The notes beneath the pieces are model-generated. The model was given only the letters and a program-made list of their open reading frames with translations, was not told the origin of the DNA and did no database searches. Source: Loktanella sp. D2R18 (GTDB lineage: Bacteria; Pseudomonadota; Alphaproteobacteria; Rhodobacterales; Rhodobacteraceae). Taken from it: a stretch of DNA of 64,000 nt. The stretch lies in NCBI RefSeq assembly GCF_003318235.1, contig NZ_QOCG01000016.1, forward strand, positions 1-64,000, written 5' to 3'. How positions within the stretch are numbered: position 1 is the stretch's first letter; each line of letters begins with the position of its first letter. Both the position numbers and the translations under genes were made by a program. Of this stretch, positions 16,086 through 23,974 are shown piece after piece.

Positions 16086-17576
16086 CTATCGCCCAAATGT
16101 ATCTGCAAGCAGCCGCGCCAATGTGCGCTCGTTCAGATATCCTGTTGCGGGCAGACCGCCGCGGGTTTGGTAGCGACTGATTGCGCCGCGCGTTTCACTG
16201 TCAAACCGCCCGTCAACTTGCCCTGGATTGAACCCCATTTGCGCCAAGCGGCTTTCAATTAGCCGCGCCATAACAGGGTTTATCCGTAGCGCGGCCTCTG
16301 CATCCGCAGCGGCTTGGTTGCTTTCGGCGCCACCGTCGCTTTCGGTCTCGTCCGCATCTTCGTCCAACGCTTCACGGGCTTCTTCGGCAAAAATCCCGTC
16401 GGGATAGGTGTTCAGATAGGCGCTGTAGCCAGCGGCATCGCCACGCGCACCGGTTTCTTCCCAATAGGCGCGGTCCAACTGTTCGGCTTGCGCGCGCACG
16501 CGTTCTTCTGCCTCGGCAATTTCAGCGGCTCTGCGGCTAGCCTGCGCATCGATCCGGTTAATCTGCTCTGCCGTCAAAAAAGAGGTCTGCGCAAACCCGT
16601 TGGATTGCTGCCAGTTACGGATGGCGCGGCGACTGCCCGGTCCAAAGATGCCATCAACGCCGCGTGTGCTGTAATCAAGCAAGGTCAAATCGCGTTGAAT
16701 TTCGCGCCGCGCATTCCGCGTCAGCCCAAGATCCACCTCTGCGATTTCGGCAAGGCGTTGCGGATCGTTCTCTATCTCGTCCAGCCGCGTGCGGGCCTCT
16801 TGGGCGTAGGGACTGCGCGGATAGTTCAAGGCAAAGTCACGGTAGGCGTCAGCCGTGTTCAGCTCTTGCGCGGCAATCCAGAATTGCAGGGTCGGGTGGC
16901 CGGAGGGAGGCGTCTCAGCATCCTCATCGTTCGGCTGCATAACCAAAGCCCGCGGCGCAAACCCTGCAATATTCAACCAACGCGCATCTCGCGCAAACGC
17001 CATGACATCCGCGCCGGGTACGGTTATCGCCTCCATAACAACCCCATCGGTGGAATTGGGTTCAGCGTAAAGAACAGTCACGCCTTGTGGGATGTTGAGT
17101 TCCCCGACGCCTTCTCGCAAATAGTCGCCAAACTGAGCGTCGCTATTCAGATCATATCCAAGGATCAAGATCGCCTGCCCCGGCGTCTGTGCCAAAACCT
17201 GAAGGACACTGTCGACGGATACGGCGTCGGAAAGACCAAAATATGTTGGGCTCTGGCTATCTGTCGCCAAAAGCCAACTGCGCGCACCATCCGTTACAAA
17301 ACGTCCCGACAGGCCGACAATCAAACGATCCGCCTCCGTTGCGCCCTGCGCAAAGCGGTTCAGCGTCCGCGTCATATTCGCGCTGGTTCCGTTGGACAAT
17401 GTGGTCACATCATAGCCAGCACGCCGCAGGTCTTGTGCACTATCAAGCACATCTTCGGCACCCGGAGCCCGCCGCAATTCTTGGTATCGTTCAACCCCTA
17501 TCAGCAAGGCAACATCATCTGCCGCAGCAGGCAAGGCAAAGGCCGTCAGGGCCGCGATTAAGCTTATTTTGCGCAT
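16086..17576 (-). CDS. Caspase-fold protein lacking catalytic residues, with peptidoglycan-binding domains
   Basis: A 496-residue exported protein. A signal peptide (ISLIAALTAFALPAAADD) precedes a caspase-like (peptidase C14) domain with the opening DVALLIGVERYQEL, DLRRAGYDVTTL and IVGLSGRF at residues 87-93. Active family members have a His in the GHG of that strand and a Cys in DACR after the next strand; here they are SGRF (Arg in place of His) and ILGYDLN (no Cys). It is therefore a pseudo-caspase. The C-terminal half has two peptidoglycan-binding-like segments (about 290-345 and 440-490), which should attach it to the cell wall. The ATG at 17576 has GGAG 9 bases before it. Confidence 0.82.
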   Translation of the reverse strand: MRKISLIAALTAFALPAAADDVALLIGVERYQELRRAPGAEDVLDSAQDLRRAGYDVTTLSNGTSANMTRTLNRFAQGATEADRLIVGLSGRFVTDGARSWLLATDSQSPTYFGLSDAVSVDSVLQVLAQTPGQAILILGYDLNSDAQFGDYLREGVGELNIPQGVTVLYAEPNSTDGVVMEAITVPGADVMAFARDARWLNIAGFAPRALVMQPNDEDAETPPSGHPTLQFWIAAQELNTADAYRDFALNYPRSPYAQEARTRLDEIENDPQRLAEIAEVDLGLTRNARREIQRDLTLLDYSTRGVDGIFGPGSRRAIRNWQQSNGFAQTSFLTAEQINRIDAQASRRAAEIAEAEERVRAQAEQLDRAYWEETGARGDAAGYSAYLNTYPDGIFAEEAREALDEDADETESDGGAESNQAAADAEAALRINPVMARLIESRLAQMGFNPGQVDGRFDSETRGAISRYQTRGGLPATGYLNERTLARLLADTFGR

Positions 17577-17807
17577 ATGCGTTTTCTCCAGAATACGCGT
17601 CACAACTATATCAAACGCGTTGTTTTATTCATTCAAAGATCGCGTTTCTAGACCTGCTATTCAATAGCAATGCCATGCAGGTCACTTGCGGCACACCATG
17701 CATTCAACCCATGGTGAAAAATCGTCGATAAACAAAACGTTATTGGACACACCACAACGATCACGCGATGTGCCAAGCACTATATAACTCATCTTGGAAA
17801 CGCACGA

Positions 17808-18539
17808 ATGAATACGAAATCGATTACGGCACTGCTGCTTTGTTTGACCGCGGCTTGCAGCAGTTCAGGTACATCACCAGAAACAGAGACGCCCTCTACA
17901 TCCGATGTTACGAAGGTCGCGGGCCAAAGCATCGTTCTAGACCCCGGACTGGTTACATCCACGAGAACAGCACATATTTCAGCAGATGATTTTTCAGATT
18001 ATTTTGATCAGGTCGACGAAAAGAACGTAGATTTGGAACTGATCAATTCCCGAGCGCACAGCCTCATACTGAGCGACACCCAGAATAAGGCGAGTGTGTA
18101 TTCATTCGTCGGTTATGGGATAGAAGATGGCGAAGCCGTATTTTTCGCCTATTCTGGGCTGCGGAATAACACGCCTTTAGCGACATCTACCCCAGATAGC
18201 GGAATCGTCACCTTTAACACGGCGTATGAAATAGAAGAGATCACTAACATCACCACAGACCCACACGGCATTACGACAACCACCGGCAGAATGGATCTGG
18301 ACGTTGATTTTGGAAACAATACTATTTCGGGCGGTAATGACCTATTTACCGTAGATGGCACAGCAGGATCAGCTGGCAATAATTCTGATCAGTTCATTGA
18401 TGCTGATATCACTTGGCGCGGTGCGGATGGCAACCTTTATGGATTGGTCACAGGATCAGACCTGCTTGGCAGTTTTAGCGGCGGCGATGAGAATATCGTA
18501 TATTCCGGTGTCATCACCGGGTCACCAGATTCCGAGTAA
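17808..18539 (+). CDS. Beta-barrel lipoprotein resembling transferrin-binding protein B
   Basis: A 243-residue lipoprotein with lipobox LTAAC at residues 13-17, so Cys17 should be lipid-modified. After a Ser/Thr/Glu-rich linker the rest is beta-strand rich with many Asp, Asn and Gly, and segments such as GRMDLDVDFGNNTISGG, DADITWRGADGNLYGLVTG and DLLGSFSGGDENIVYSGVI that resemble the C-terminal beta barrel of TbpB-like or Slam-dependent surface lipoproteins. No TonB receptor or Slam gene is adjacent, so ligand and surface exposure are not known. It is a single gene with a strong downstream hairpin. Confidence 0.65.
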   Translation: MNTKSITALLLCLTAACSSSGTSPETETPSTSDVTKVAGQSIVLDPGLVTSTRTAHISADDFSDYFDQVDEKNVDLELINSRAHSLILSDTQNKASVYSFVGYGIEDGEAVFFAYSGLRNNTPLATSTPDSGIVTFNTAYEIEEITNITTDPHGITTTTGRMDLDVDFGNNTISGGNDLFTVDGTAGSAGNNSDQFIDADITWRGADGNLYGLVTGSDLLGSFSGGDENIVYSGVITGSPDSE

Positions 18540-18579
18540 GCGGTTTCGCACCCCTGATGAAGAGCGGGATTTTTAATAG

Positions 18580-18606
18580 GAGTGCCCTGAGCCGTTCAGG
18601 GCACTC
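18580..18606. terminator. Hairpin between convergent genes
   Basis: A perfect 11-bp stem (GAGTGCCCTGA with TCAGGGCACTC) closes a GCCGT loop between the lipoprotein gene and the convergent formate dehydrogenase gene. No long T-run follows on the plus strand. Confidence 0.65.
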
Positions 18607-18661
18607 ACTCCGCAATTGTCTCGCCGCATTCCGTAGATGCATGCGGAGAGAGCTTTATTCA

Positions 18662-21430
18662 TCATTTTATACGTGATCCGCTTGGCACTGCTTCAATCCG
18701 CACAGCGGCAAACTTGAACTCTGGGATTTTTCCATAAGGATCGACAGCCGGGTTGGTCAGCGTGTTCGCCGCAGCCTCGACATAGGCAAACGGCACAAAG
18801 ACCATATCGGGGGCCACAGCCCGATCCGCCCGCGCCATAATTTCGATACTGCCACGCCGGGTTGTCAGCCGGATCATATCGCCCGGCGCAGCCCCAAGAT
18901 TGCGCAACGTTGACGGATGCAGCGAACAGTTTGCTTCTGGCTCGACCGCATCCAGCACCTTGGACCGCCGTGTCATAGATCCGGTGTGCCAATGTTCCAA
19001 CTGCCGCCCGGTGGTCATCACCATCGGATAGTCTGCATCCGGAGTTTCATCAGGGGCAATCACATTGGCCGGGGTGAATTTAGCGCGCCCGCCTTCTCGC
19101 GGGAAACCGTCTGAAAAGACAATCGATTGGCCGGGGTCAATTGCAGACAGCGATGGATAGGTCACCGCATTTTCATTCTCGAGCCGATCCCATGTAATAT
19201 TTGCAAGCGACGGCATGACCTGCGTCATTTCCGCAAAGACATCGCGCGGATGTTCGTATGTCCAAGGCAAGCCCAACCGTTTCGCAAGTGCCAATGTGAT
19301 CCACCAGTCTTCACGGGCTTCACCCGGTGGGGTGATTGCGGCACGCCCCATTTGCACCTGACGGTTTGTATTCGTGACAGTCCCGTTTTTTTCTGCAAAG
19401 GCGCTCGCGGGGAGGATAACATCAGCGAAATTCGCAGTTTCGGTTAAGAAAATGTCTTGTACCACAAGATGGTCCAGCTTCGCTAAAGCATCCCGCGCAT
19501 GATCGACATCTGGGTCAGACATCGCTGGGTTTTCACCGGACACATACATACCACGAATCGTACCAGCGTGTACCGATTCCAAGATTTCTGTAACCGTTAA
19601 GCCTCTGTTGGGATCAATCGCGTAACCTTGCCAGACATCGGCAAAACTGTCGCGCTCGGCGGCATCATCAACCGGTTTGTAGTCCGGTAGGAACATTGGG
19701 ATCAGCCCCGCGTCGGACGCACCTTGCACGTTGTTTTGCCCGCGTAACGGATGCAATCCTGTACCGGGCCGCCCGACCTGCCCTGTCATCAACGCAAGAC
19801 TAATCAAGCAACGCGAATTATCTGTGCCGTGGATATGTTGGCTAACCCCCATACCCCAAAAGATCATGCCAGCCTTTGCACCCGCAAACAGGCGCGCGAC
19901 CTCGCGCAGGGTTTGCGCATCAACCCCGCAAATCCCTGCCATTTTTTCGGGGCTGAAATCTTTGAGATGGGCTTTCTCAGCTTCCCAATTTTCGGTGTAA
20001 GCTTCGATATATTGACGGTCATAAAGACCCTCTTCGACGATCACATGCATAATCGCGTTCAGCATCGACACATCTGCGCCCGGCCGGAATTGCAACGTAT
20101 GTGACGCAAACCGCTTGAGCGCCTGCCCCCGCGGATCCATCACGATCAGCTTCCCCCCCCGTTTGGTAAACTGCTTGAAATAGGTCGCCGCCACGGGGTG
20201 GTTTTCTAGCGGGTTCGCACCAATGACAATCGCCACATCGGCATTTTCGATTTCATTAAACGTGGCTGTCACCGCGCCTGATCCGACATTTTCCATCAAG
20301 GCTGCAACCGAAGACGCATGGCAAAGACGCGTGCAGTGGTCGACGTTATTATGCCCAAAGCCCTGACGGATCAGTTTTTGGAACAAGTAAGCCTCTTCAT
20401 TGGTGCATTTCGCTGATCCAAAACCCGCAACCCCCTTGCCGCCAATCGCGTTCAGCCCATTGGCGGCGACGTCCAGCGCCTCGTCCCAAGTGGCCTCGCG
20501 GAAATGCGTTTGCCAATTGCCCGGATCAACATTGAGCCCTTTTGCCGGTGCATCATCGCGCCGGATCAGCGGTTTGGTCAGCCGGTGATCATGGTGGATA
20601 TAGTCAAAGCCAAAGCGGCCTTTGACACACAGCCGCCCCTCATTGGCGGGCCCATCAATGCCTTCGACGAATTTGACCTTCTCATCTTTGATTTTCAACG
20701 AAACCTGACACCCAACCCCGCAGAACGGGCAAACAGATTTCACCTCGCGGTCGAAATCCGCGGTATCGCCTTGCTGATTTTCGTCAGTGACGGTCGCAGG
20801 CAAAAGCGCGCCCGTTGGACAAGCCTGCACGCATTCGCCACAAGCCACGCAAGACGATGCGCCCATCGGGTCATCCATATCAAACACCGGGTACGCCCCA
20901 GCCCCGCGCCCGGCCATGCCGATCACATCATTGACCTGCACTTCGCGGCAGGCGCGCACGCATAGCCCACATTGAATGCACGCATCTAAATTCACCGACA
21001 TCGCGACATGGCTATCATCAAGCAACGGGATCGCGGCGGCATCCTGCGTCGGGAAACGGCTTTCGTTCACGCCTTGCTGTGCGGCCATGTCCCAAAGGTG
21101 ACTGGATTTATCATGGGCAACAGACTGTTCTGGCTGATCAGCAACCAATAGCTCCATCACCATTCGGCGGGCTTGGACCTCGCGCGGTTGATCGGTGGTC
21201 ACGACCATACCTTCACTGGGTTCGCGAATGCACGAAGCGGCCAAGCTCCGTTCGCCCTCAATCGCGACCATACAGGCCCGACAGTTCCCATCAGACCGAT
21301 ATCCCGGTGTAGGTTTATGACAAAGATGCGGGATCACAAGACCACGCCCATTTGCCACCTCCCAGATGGTTTCGCCGGGCTGCGCGGTGACAGTTTTCCC
21401 ATCAAGGGTAAAAGAAATGGGTTGTGTCAT
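18662..21430 (-). CDS. Formate dehydrogenase alpha subunit
   Basis: A 922-residue molybdopterin oxidoreductase of the formate dehydrogenase alpha type. The N-terminal 2Fe-2S ferredoxin domain (PGETIWEVANGRGLVIPHLC) is followed by 4Fe-4S motifs (CIQCGLCVRAC and CVACGECVQACPTGAL), the CPFCGVGCQ cluster of the molybdopterin domain, and CTRLCHASSVAALME containing the cysteine that replaces selenocysteine. The C-terminal MopB domain ends with DPYGKIPEFK. I chose the ATG at 21430, preceded by GGAGAGACCAG. No gene for a beta or gamma subunit or for FdhD is next to it, so its electron acceptor is unknown. Alternatively it could belong to a nitrate-reductase-like subgroup, but the domain set fits formate dehydrogenase best. 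Confidence 0.88.
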   Translation of the reverse strand: MTQPISFTLDGKTVTAQPGETIWEVANGRGLVIPHLCHKPTPGYRSDGNCRACMVAIEGERSLAASCIREPSEGMVVTTDQPREVQARRMVMELLVADQPEQSVAHDKSSHLWDMAAQQGVNESRFPTQDAAAIPLLDDSHVAMSVNLDACIQCGLCVRACREVQVNDVIGMAGRGAGAYPVFDMDDPMGASSCVACGECVQACPTGALLPATVTDENQQGDTADFDREVKSVCPFCGVGCQVSLKIKDEKVKFVEGIDGPANEGRLCVKGRFGFDYIHHDHRLTKPLIRRDDAPAKGLNVDPGNWQTHFREATWDEALDVAANGLNAIGGKGVAGFGSAKCTNEEAYLFQKLIRQGFGHNNVDHCTRLCHASSVAALMENVGSGAVTATFNEIENADVAIVIGANPLENHPVAATYFKQFTKRGGKLIVMDPRGQALKRFASHTLQFRPGADVSMLNAIMHVIVEEGLYDRQYIEAYTENWEAEKAHLKDFSPEKMAGICGVDAQTLREVARLFAGAKAGMIFWGMGVSQHIHGTDNSRCLISLALMTGQVGRPGTGLHPLRGQNNVQGASDAGLIPMFLPDYKPVDDAAERDSFADVWQGYAIDPNRGLTVTEILESVHAGTIRGMYVSGENPAMSDPDVDHARDALAKLDHLVVQDIFLTETANFADVILPASAFAEKNGTVTNTNRQVQMGRAAITPPGEAREDWWITLALAKRLGLPWTYEHPRDVFAEMTQVMPSLANITWDRLENENAVTYPSLSAIDPGQSIVFSDGFPREGGRAKFTPANVIAPDETPDADYPMVMTTGRQLEHWHTGSMTRRSKVLDAVEPEANCSLHPSTLRNLGAAPGDMIRLTTRRGSIEIMARADRAVAPDMVFVPFAYVEAAANTLTNPAVDPYGKIPEFKFAAVRIEAVPSGSRIK

Positions 21431-21543
21431 CTGGTCTCTCCGCCGGTTTGGCCCCGTCAATCATTTATGGGCCTCACGCAAGATTACCCCATGTACGCCC
21501 ACGCGCCAGTTCAAAAGCGACATGATGGTTGACCTCTCCGTAC

Positions 21544-21571
21544 AAATCGATAAAACTAGTTTTATCGATTT
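21544..21571. promoter_or_regulatory. 28-bp perfect palindrome, probable ArsR operator
   Basis: AAATCGATAAAACT with its exact reverse complement AGTTTTATCGATTT forms an uninterrupted 28-bp palindrome ending 18 bases before the ArsR start codon. It is AT-rich and placed as expected for a dimeric repressor site overlapping the promoter. Confidence 0.75.
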
Positions 21572-21589
21572 ATTAATGCGAGACCCCAA

Positions 21590-21889
21590 ATGGATAATGT
21601 CACGGCAGCACAGGGATTTTCTGCGCTTGGATCTGAATCACGGATTGAGGTGTTTCAGACCCTCGTCAAAGCGGGCGATGCAGGTCTTCTTGTCGGGGAT
21701 ATCCAGCAACGCACCGGAATTCCCGCGTCAACGCTTGCACATCACCTCAAATTTCTCAGCACGGCCCAGTTGATCGTGCAGGAAAAACAAGGGCGCACAA
21801 TTATCAACCGCGCCAACTTTGATCACCTTCAAACCCTTGCGGCTTTCATCCTAGAGGAATGCTGCTCAGAGGCAGGACAATTGTCATGA
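21590..21889 (+). CDS. ArsR-family transcriptional repressor
   Basis: A 99-residue winged helix-turn-helix protein of the ArsR/SmtB family. The DNA-binding region is about residues 15-75 (SALGSESRIEVFQTL, DIQQRTGIPASTLAHHLKFL and LIVQEKQGRTIINRA). Cysteines are only at the very C-terminus (EECCSEA), not in the usual alpha-3 CxCxxC site, so the metal or thiol sensor is uncertain; the adjacent CC pair could sense arsenite or persulfides. It overlaps the permease gene by ATGA and lies just downstream of a 28-bp palindrome, which it probably binds. Confidence 0.9.
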   Translation: MDNVTAAQGFSALGSESRIEVFQTLVKAGDAGLLVGDIQQRTGIPASTLAHHLKFLSTAQLIVQEKQGRTIINRANFDHLQTLAAFILEECCSEAGQLS

Positions 21890-22920
21890 CTGATATCAAC
21901 TCGACTTCGGCGCCACGTGTCGGCGCGCACCTGAATCGGCTCAAATCCCCATGGTCTTTGACACTCATTATACCAGTAATCGTTGCGATCCTTGATCAGC
22001 CAAAGGCAATTCCTGTCATCGAATTTGCGATCCGCGCGCTTTTAGGCACCCTGCCCTATATCCTATTTGCCGTGCTCATGATTGCCGGGCTAAAGGCGGC
22101 GGGCGCGGAAACCGTGATTGCCAGCATCTTTAAGGGGCGTGAAACAAGGATGATCGTCCTCGCCGCGCTGTTTGGCGGGCTCGCGCCGTTTTGTGCGTGT
22201 GAAGTCATTCCGTTTATCGCAGGCCTGCTTGCGCTTGGGACGCCGCTCGCCCCGGTGATGGCGTTTTGGTTGGCCTCACCGCTGATTGACCCGCCGACCC
22301 TACTCATCACGGCGGGTGCACTAGGCTGGCCATTTGCGATCGCCAAAGCCTTTGCCGCTGTCGGCCTTGGCGTGATGGGTGGATTTGCGATTAAGCTACT
22401 GCAATCGCGGGGACTTTTTGCATCGCCATTGCGCGCAACCCCGGTCAACCGCTGTGGTTGCGGCCCTGACCCGATGGATGGGAAACCCGTCTGGGCCTTT
22501 TGGAAAGATAATGCGCGCGTGCAAACTTTCAGACAGGAATTTGCCCATAACACACTATTTTTGCTAAAATGGCTCGCATTTGCCTATATGCTTGAGGCGC
22601 TACTAATCACCTATGTGCCCGCGTCGCTCATTGCTGGCCTCGTTGGCGGCGAAGGTATTTTGCCAATCGCAACCGCCGCCGTGGTCGGCGTGCCAGCATA
22701 TCTGAACGGTTTCGTCGCACCCCCGCTGATCGCCGGGTTGATGGAGCAAGGCATGAGCAGCGGATCGGCGATGGCCTTTGTGATTGGCGGCGGCGTGACG
22801 TCTATCCCCGCGATGGCGGCTGTCTGGTCGCTCGTCAAACGTCAAGTTTTTGCCGCCTATATCGCCTTAGGCATGGCAGGAGCTGTTGCGTCGGGGATTG
22901 TGTTTCAGCTGGTGGGGTGA
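21886..22920 (+). CDS. ArsP-like permease
   Basis: A 344-residue polytopic membrane protein of the PF03773 permease family (ArsP-like), with about eight helices arranged as two halves. Family features are FGGLAPFCACEVIPFIAGLL near the first half with the paired cysteines, LASPLIDPPTL, and the second-half GVPAYLNGFVAPPLIAGL. A cytoplasmic loop has NRCGCGPDP, another cysteine cluster. ArsP proteins export trivalent organoarsenicals; others in the family may carry other thiophilic compounds. The start ATG overlaps the ArsR stop as ATGA, so the two are co-translated. A hairpin spans its stop codon. Confidence 0.85.
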   Translation: MTDINSTSAPRVGAHLNRLKSPWSLTLIIPVIVAILDQPKAIPVIEFAIRALLGTLPYILFAVLMIAGLKAAGAETVIASIFKGRETRMIVLAALFGGLAPFCACEVIPFIAGLLALGTPLAPVMAFWLASPLIDPPTLLITAGALGWPFAIAKAFAAVGLGVMGGFAIKLLQSRGLFASPLRATPVNRCGCGPDPMDGKPVWAFWKDNARVQTFRQEFAHNTLFLLKWLAFAYMLEALLITYVPASLIAGLVGGEGILPIATAAVVGVPAYLNGFVAPPLIAGLMEQGMSSGSAMAFVIGGGVTSIPAMAAVWSLVKRQVFAAYIALGMAGAVASGIVFQLVG

Positions 22921-22929
22921 CCCACCAGC
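22908..22929. terminator. Hairpin spanning the permease stop codon
   Basis: A 9-bp stem (GCTGGTGGG with CCCACCAGC) closes a GTGA loop and contains the TGA stop codon. There is no T-run after it. It could end or stabilise the mRNA. Confidence 0.4.
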
Positions 22930-22963
22930 GCTGGGAACTACTGGGGAAGTTCAATCAAGCCAA

Positions 22964-23230
22964 TCATGTAATAATAATGATCAGGACTTCGAGACTTACA
23001 AGCACAACTATGGGCGACAGGTCGATACCTCCCAAATCAGGCATAAAACGTCGGACGCGGCTGTAAATTGGTTCAAGCAATCGCTGTAGACCGTACCAAA
23101 CTTGCGCAACAAAATCTTGCCTAATATTAAGCACCTCAAACCGGATCAGCCAGCTCATGATAAAATGGGCGATGACAAAGAAGCGGACAAGGCTGATCAA
23201 GTAAACGAGAATATCGCTAATAGTTTCCAT
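22964..23230 (-). CDS. YggT family membrane protein
   Basis: An 88-residue membrane protein with two hydrophobic helices (ISDILVYLISLVRFFVIAHF and a C-terminal PIVVLVSLEVLIIII) and the YggT pattern WLIRFEVLN...EPIYSRVRRFMPDLGGIDLSP. YggT proteins are small inner-membrane proteins of uncertain role, linked to osmotic tolerance and cell division. I chose the ATG at 23230 (METISDIL) with GGTGA just upstream; a frame start at 23272 adds unsupported residues. It is convergent with the permease gene. Confidence 0.88.
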   Translation of the reverse strand: METISDILVYLISLVRFFVIAHFIMSWLIRFEVLNIRQDFVAQVWYGLQRLLEPIYSRVRRFMPDLGGIDLSPIVVLVSLEVLIIIIT

Positions 23231-23371
23231 TTCACCGTGAACCCTTTGATTTGTTTGCACTGAATTAAGCACTTGCGGCCCTATCTACAAGCCCAGGGTT
23301 TCCGCGAGGTTAAAGTTGACGTTAGCGTCAATTTGGATCATCCCTGATGCGAAACAATCCAGAGGCCCCCG

Positions 23372-23911
23372 ATGTATCCTGTTGTGCGCGTCATTAAAGA
23401 ACTGATCACCAACAAACGGCGGCCAAAGCTACACCCCCTAGATACGCATGTGTCCTATCACCGCTGCTGGCCCCAAGACATTGATACCTACTTTGAAATG
23501 AACAACGGGCGTATCCTGACCATCATGGATTTAGGGCGCACTGGACTGGCCCAGCGCGTGGGTTTGATCGCATTGCTGAAACAAAAACGCTGGGGATTGA
23601 CGATGGCGGGCGTATCTGTGCGCTACCGCAAACGCATACGCCCCTTTGCCAAATTCCGAATCGTCAGTAAAACGGCAGGCTGGGATCATCGGTTTGTCTA
23701 TATTGATCAATCCATTTGGATTGGTGACACCTGCGCGACGCAATCTATGTATCGTTCAGCGCTGACCAGCAAAGACGGCATCGTCCCCCCCAACGAGGCC
23801 TTTGCCGCACTTGGTTACGATGGATCGTCACCTGAACTGCCCGAGTGGATCAAAAACTGGATCGACGCGGATGCAACGCGGCCCTGGCCTCCGACCGACG
23901 CGGGCACCTAA
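23372..23911 (+). CDS. Hotdog-fold thioesterase
   Basis: A 179-residue protein of the 4HBT_2/THEM6-like group. It carries the hotdog-fold pattern WPQDIDTYFEMNNGRILTIMD near residues 33-53 (like the D-x-x-x-H-x-N pattern of related enzymes but with Glu-Met-Asn-Asn), followed by GVSVRYRKRIRPF and TCATQSMYRSAL. Such enzymes hydrolyse acyl-CoA or other thioesters. The substrate is unknown. The ATG is preceded by GAGG. It lies upstream of the MFS transporter with a 63-base gap. Confidence 0.82.
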   Translation: MYPVVRVIKELITNKRRPKLHPLDTHVSYHRCWPQDIDTYFEMNNGRILTIMDLGRTGLAQRVGLIALLKQKRWGLTMAGVSVRYRKRIRPFAKFRIVSKTAGWDHRFVYIDQSIWIGDTCATQSMYRSALTSKDGIVPPNEAFAALGYDGSSPELPEWIKNWIDADATRPWPPTDAGT

Positions 23912-23974
23912 ACGCTTGCAATTCATGCGGGTCACAGTGTCTTATCGCCGTAAAGAACACGCAGGGACAGGCAC

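Noticed and set aside
18662..21430. Selenocysteine in the formate dehydrogenase
   Set aside because: The active-site position has an ordinary cysteine codon in CTRLCHASS, and no in-frame TGA is needed.
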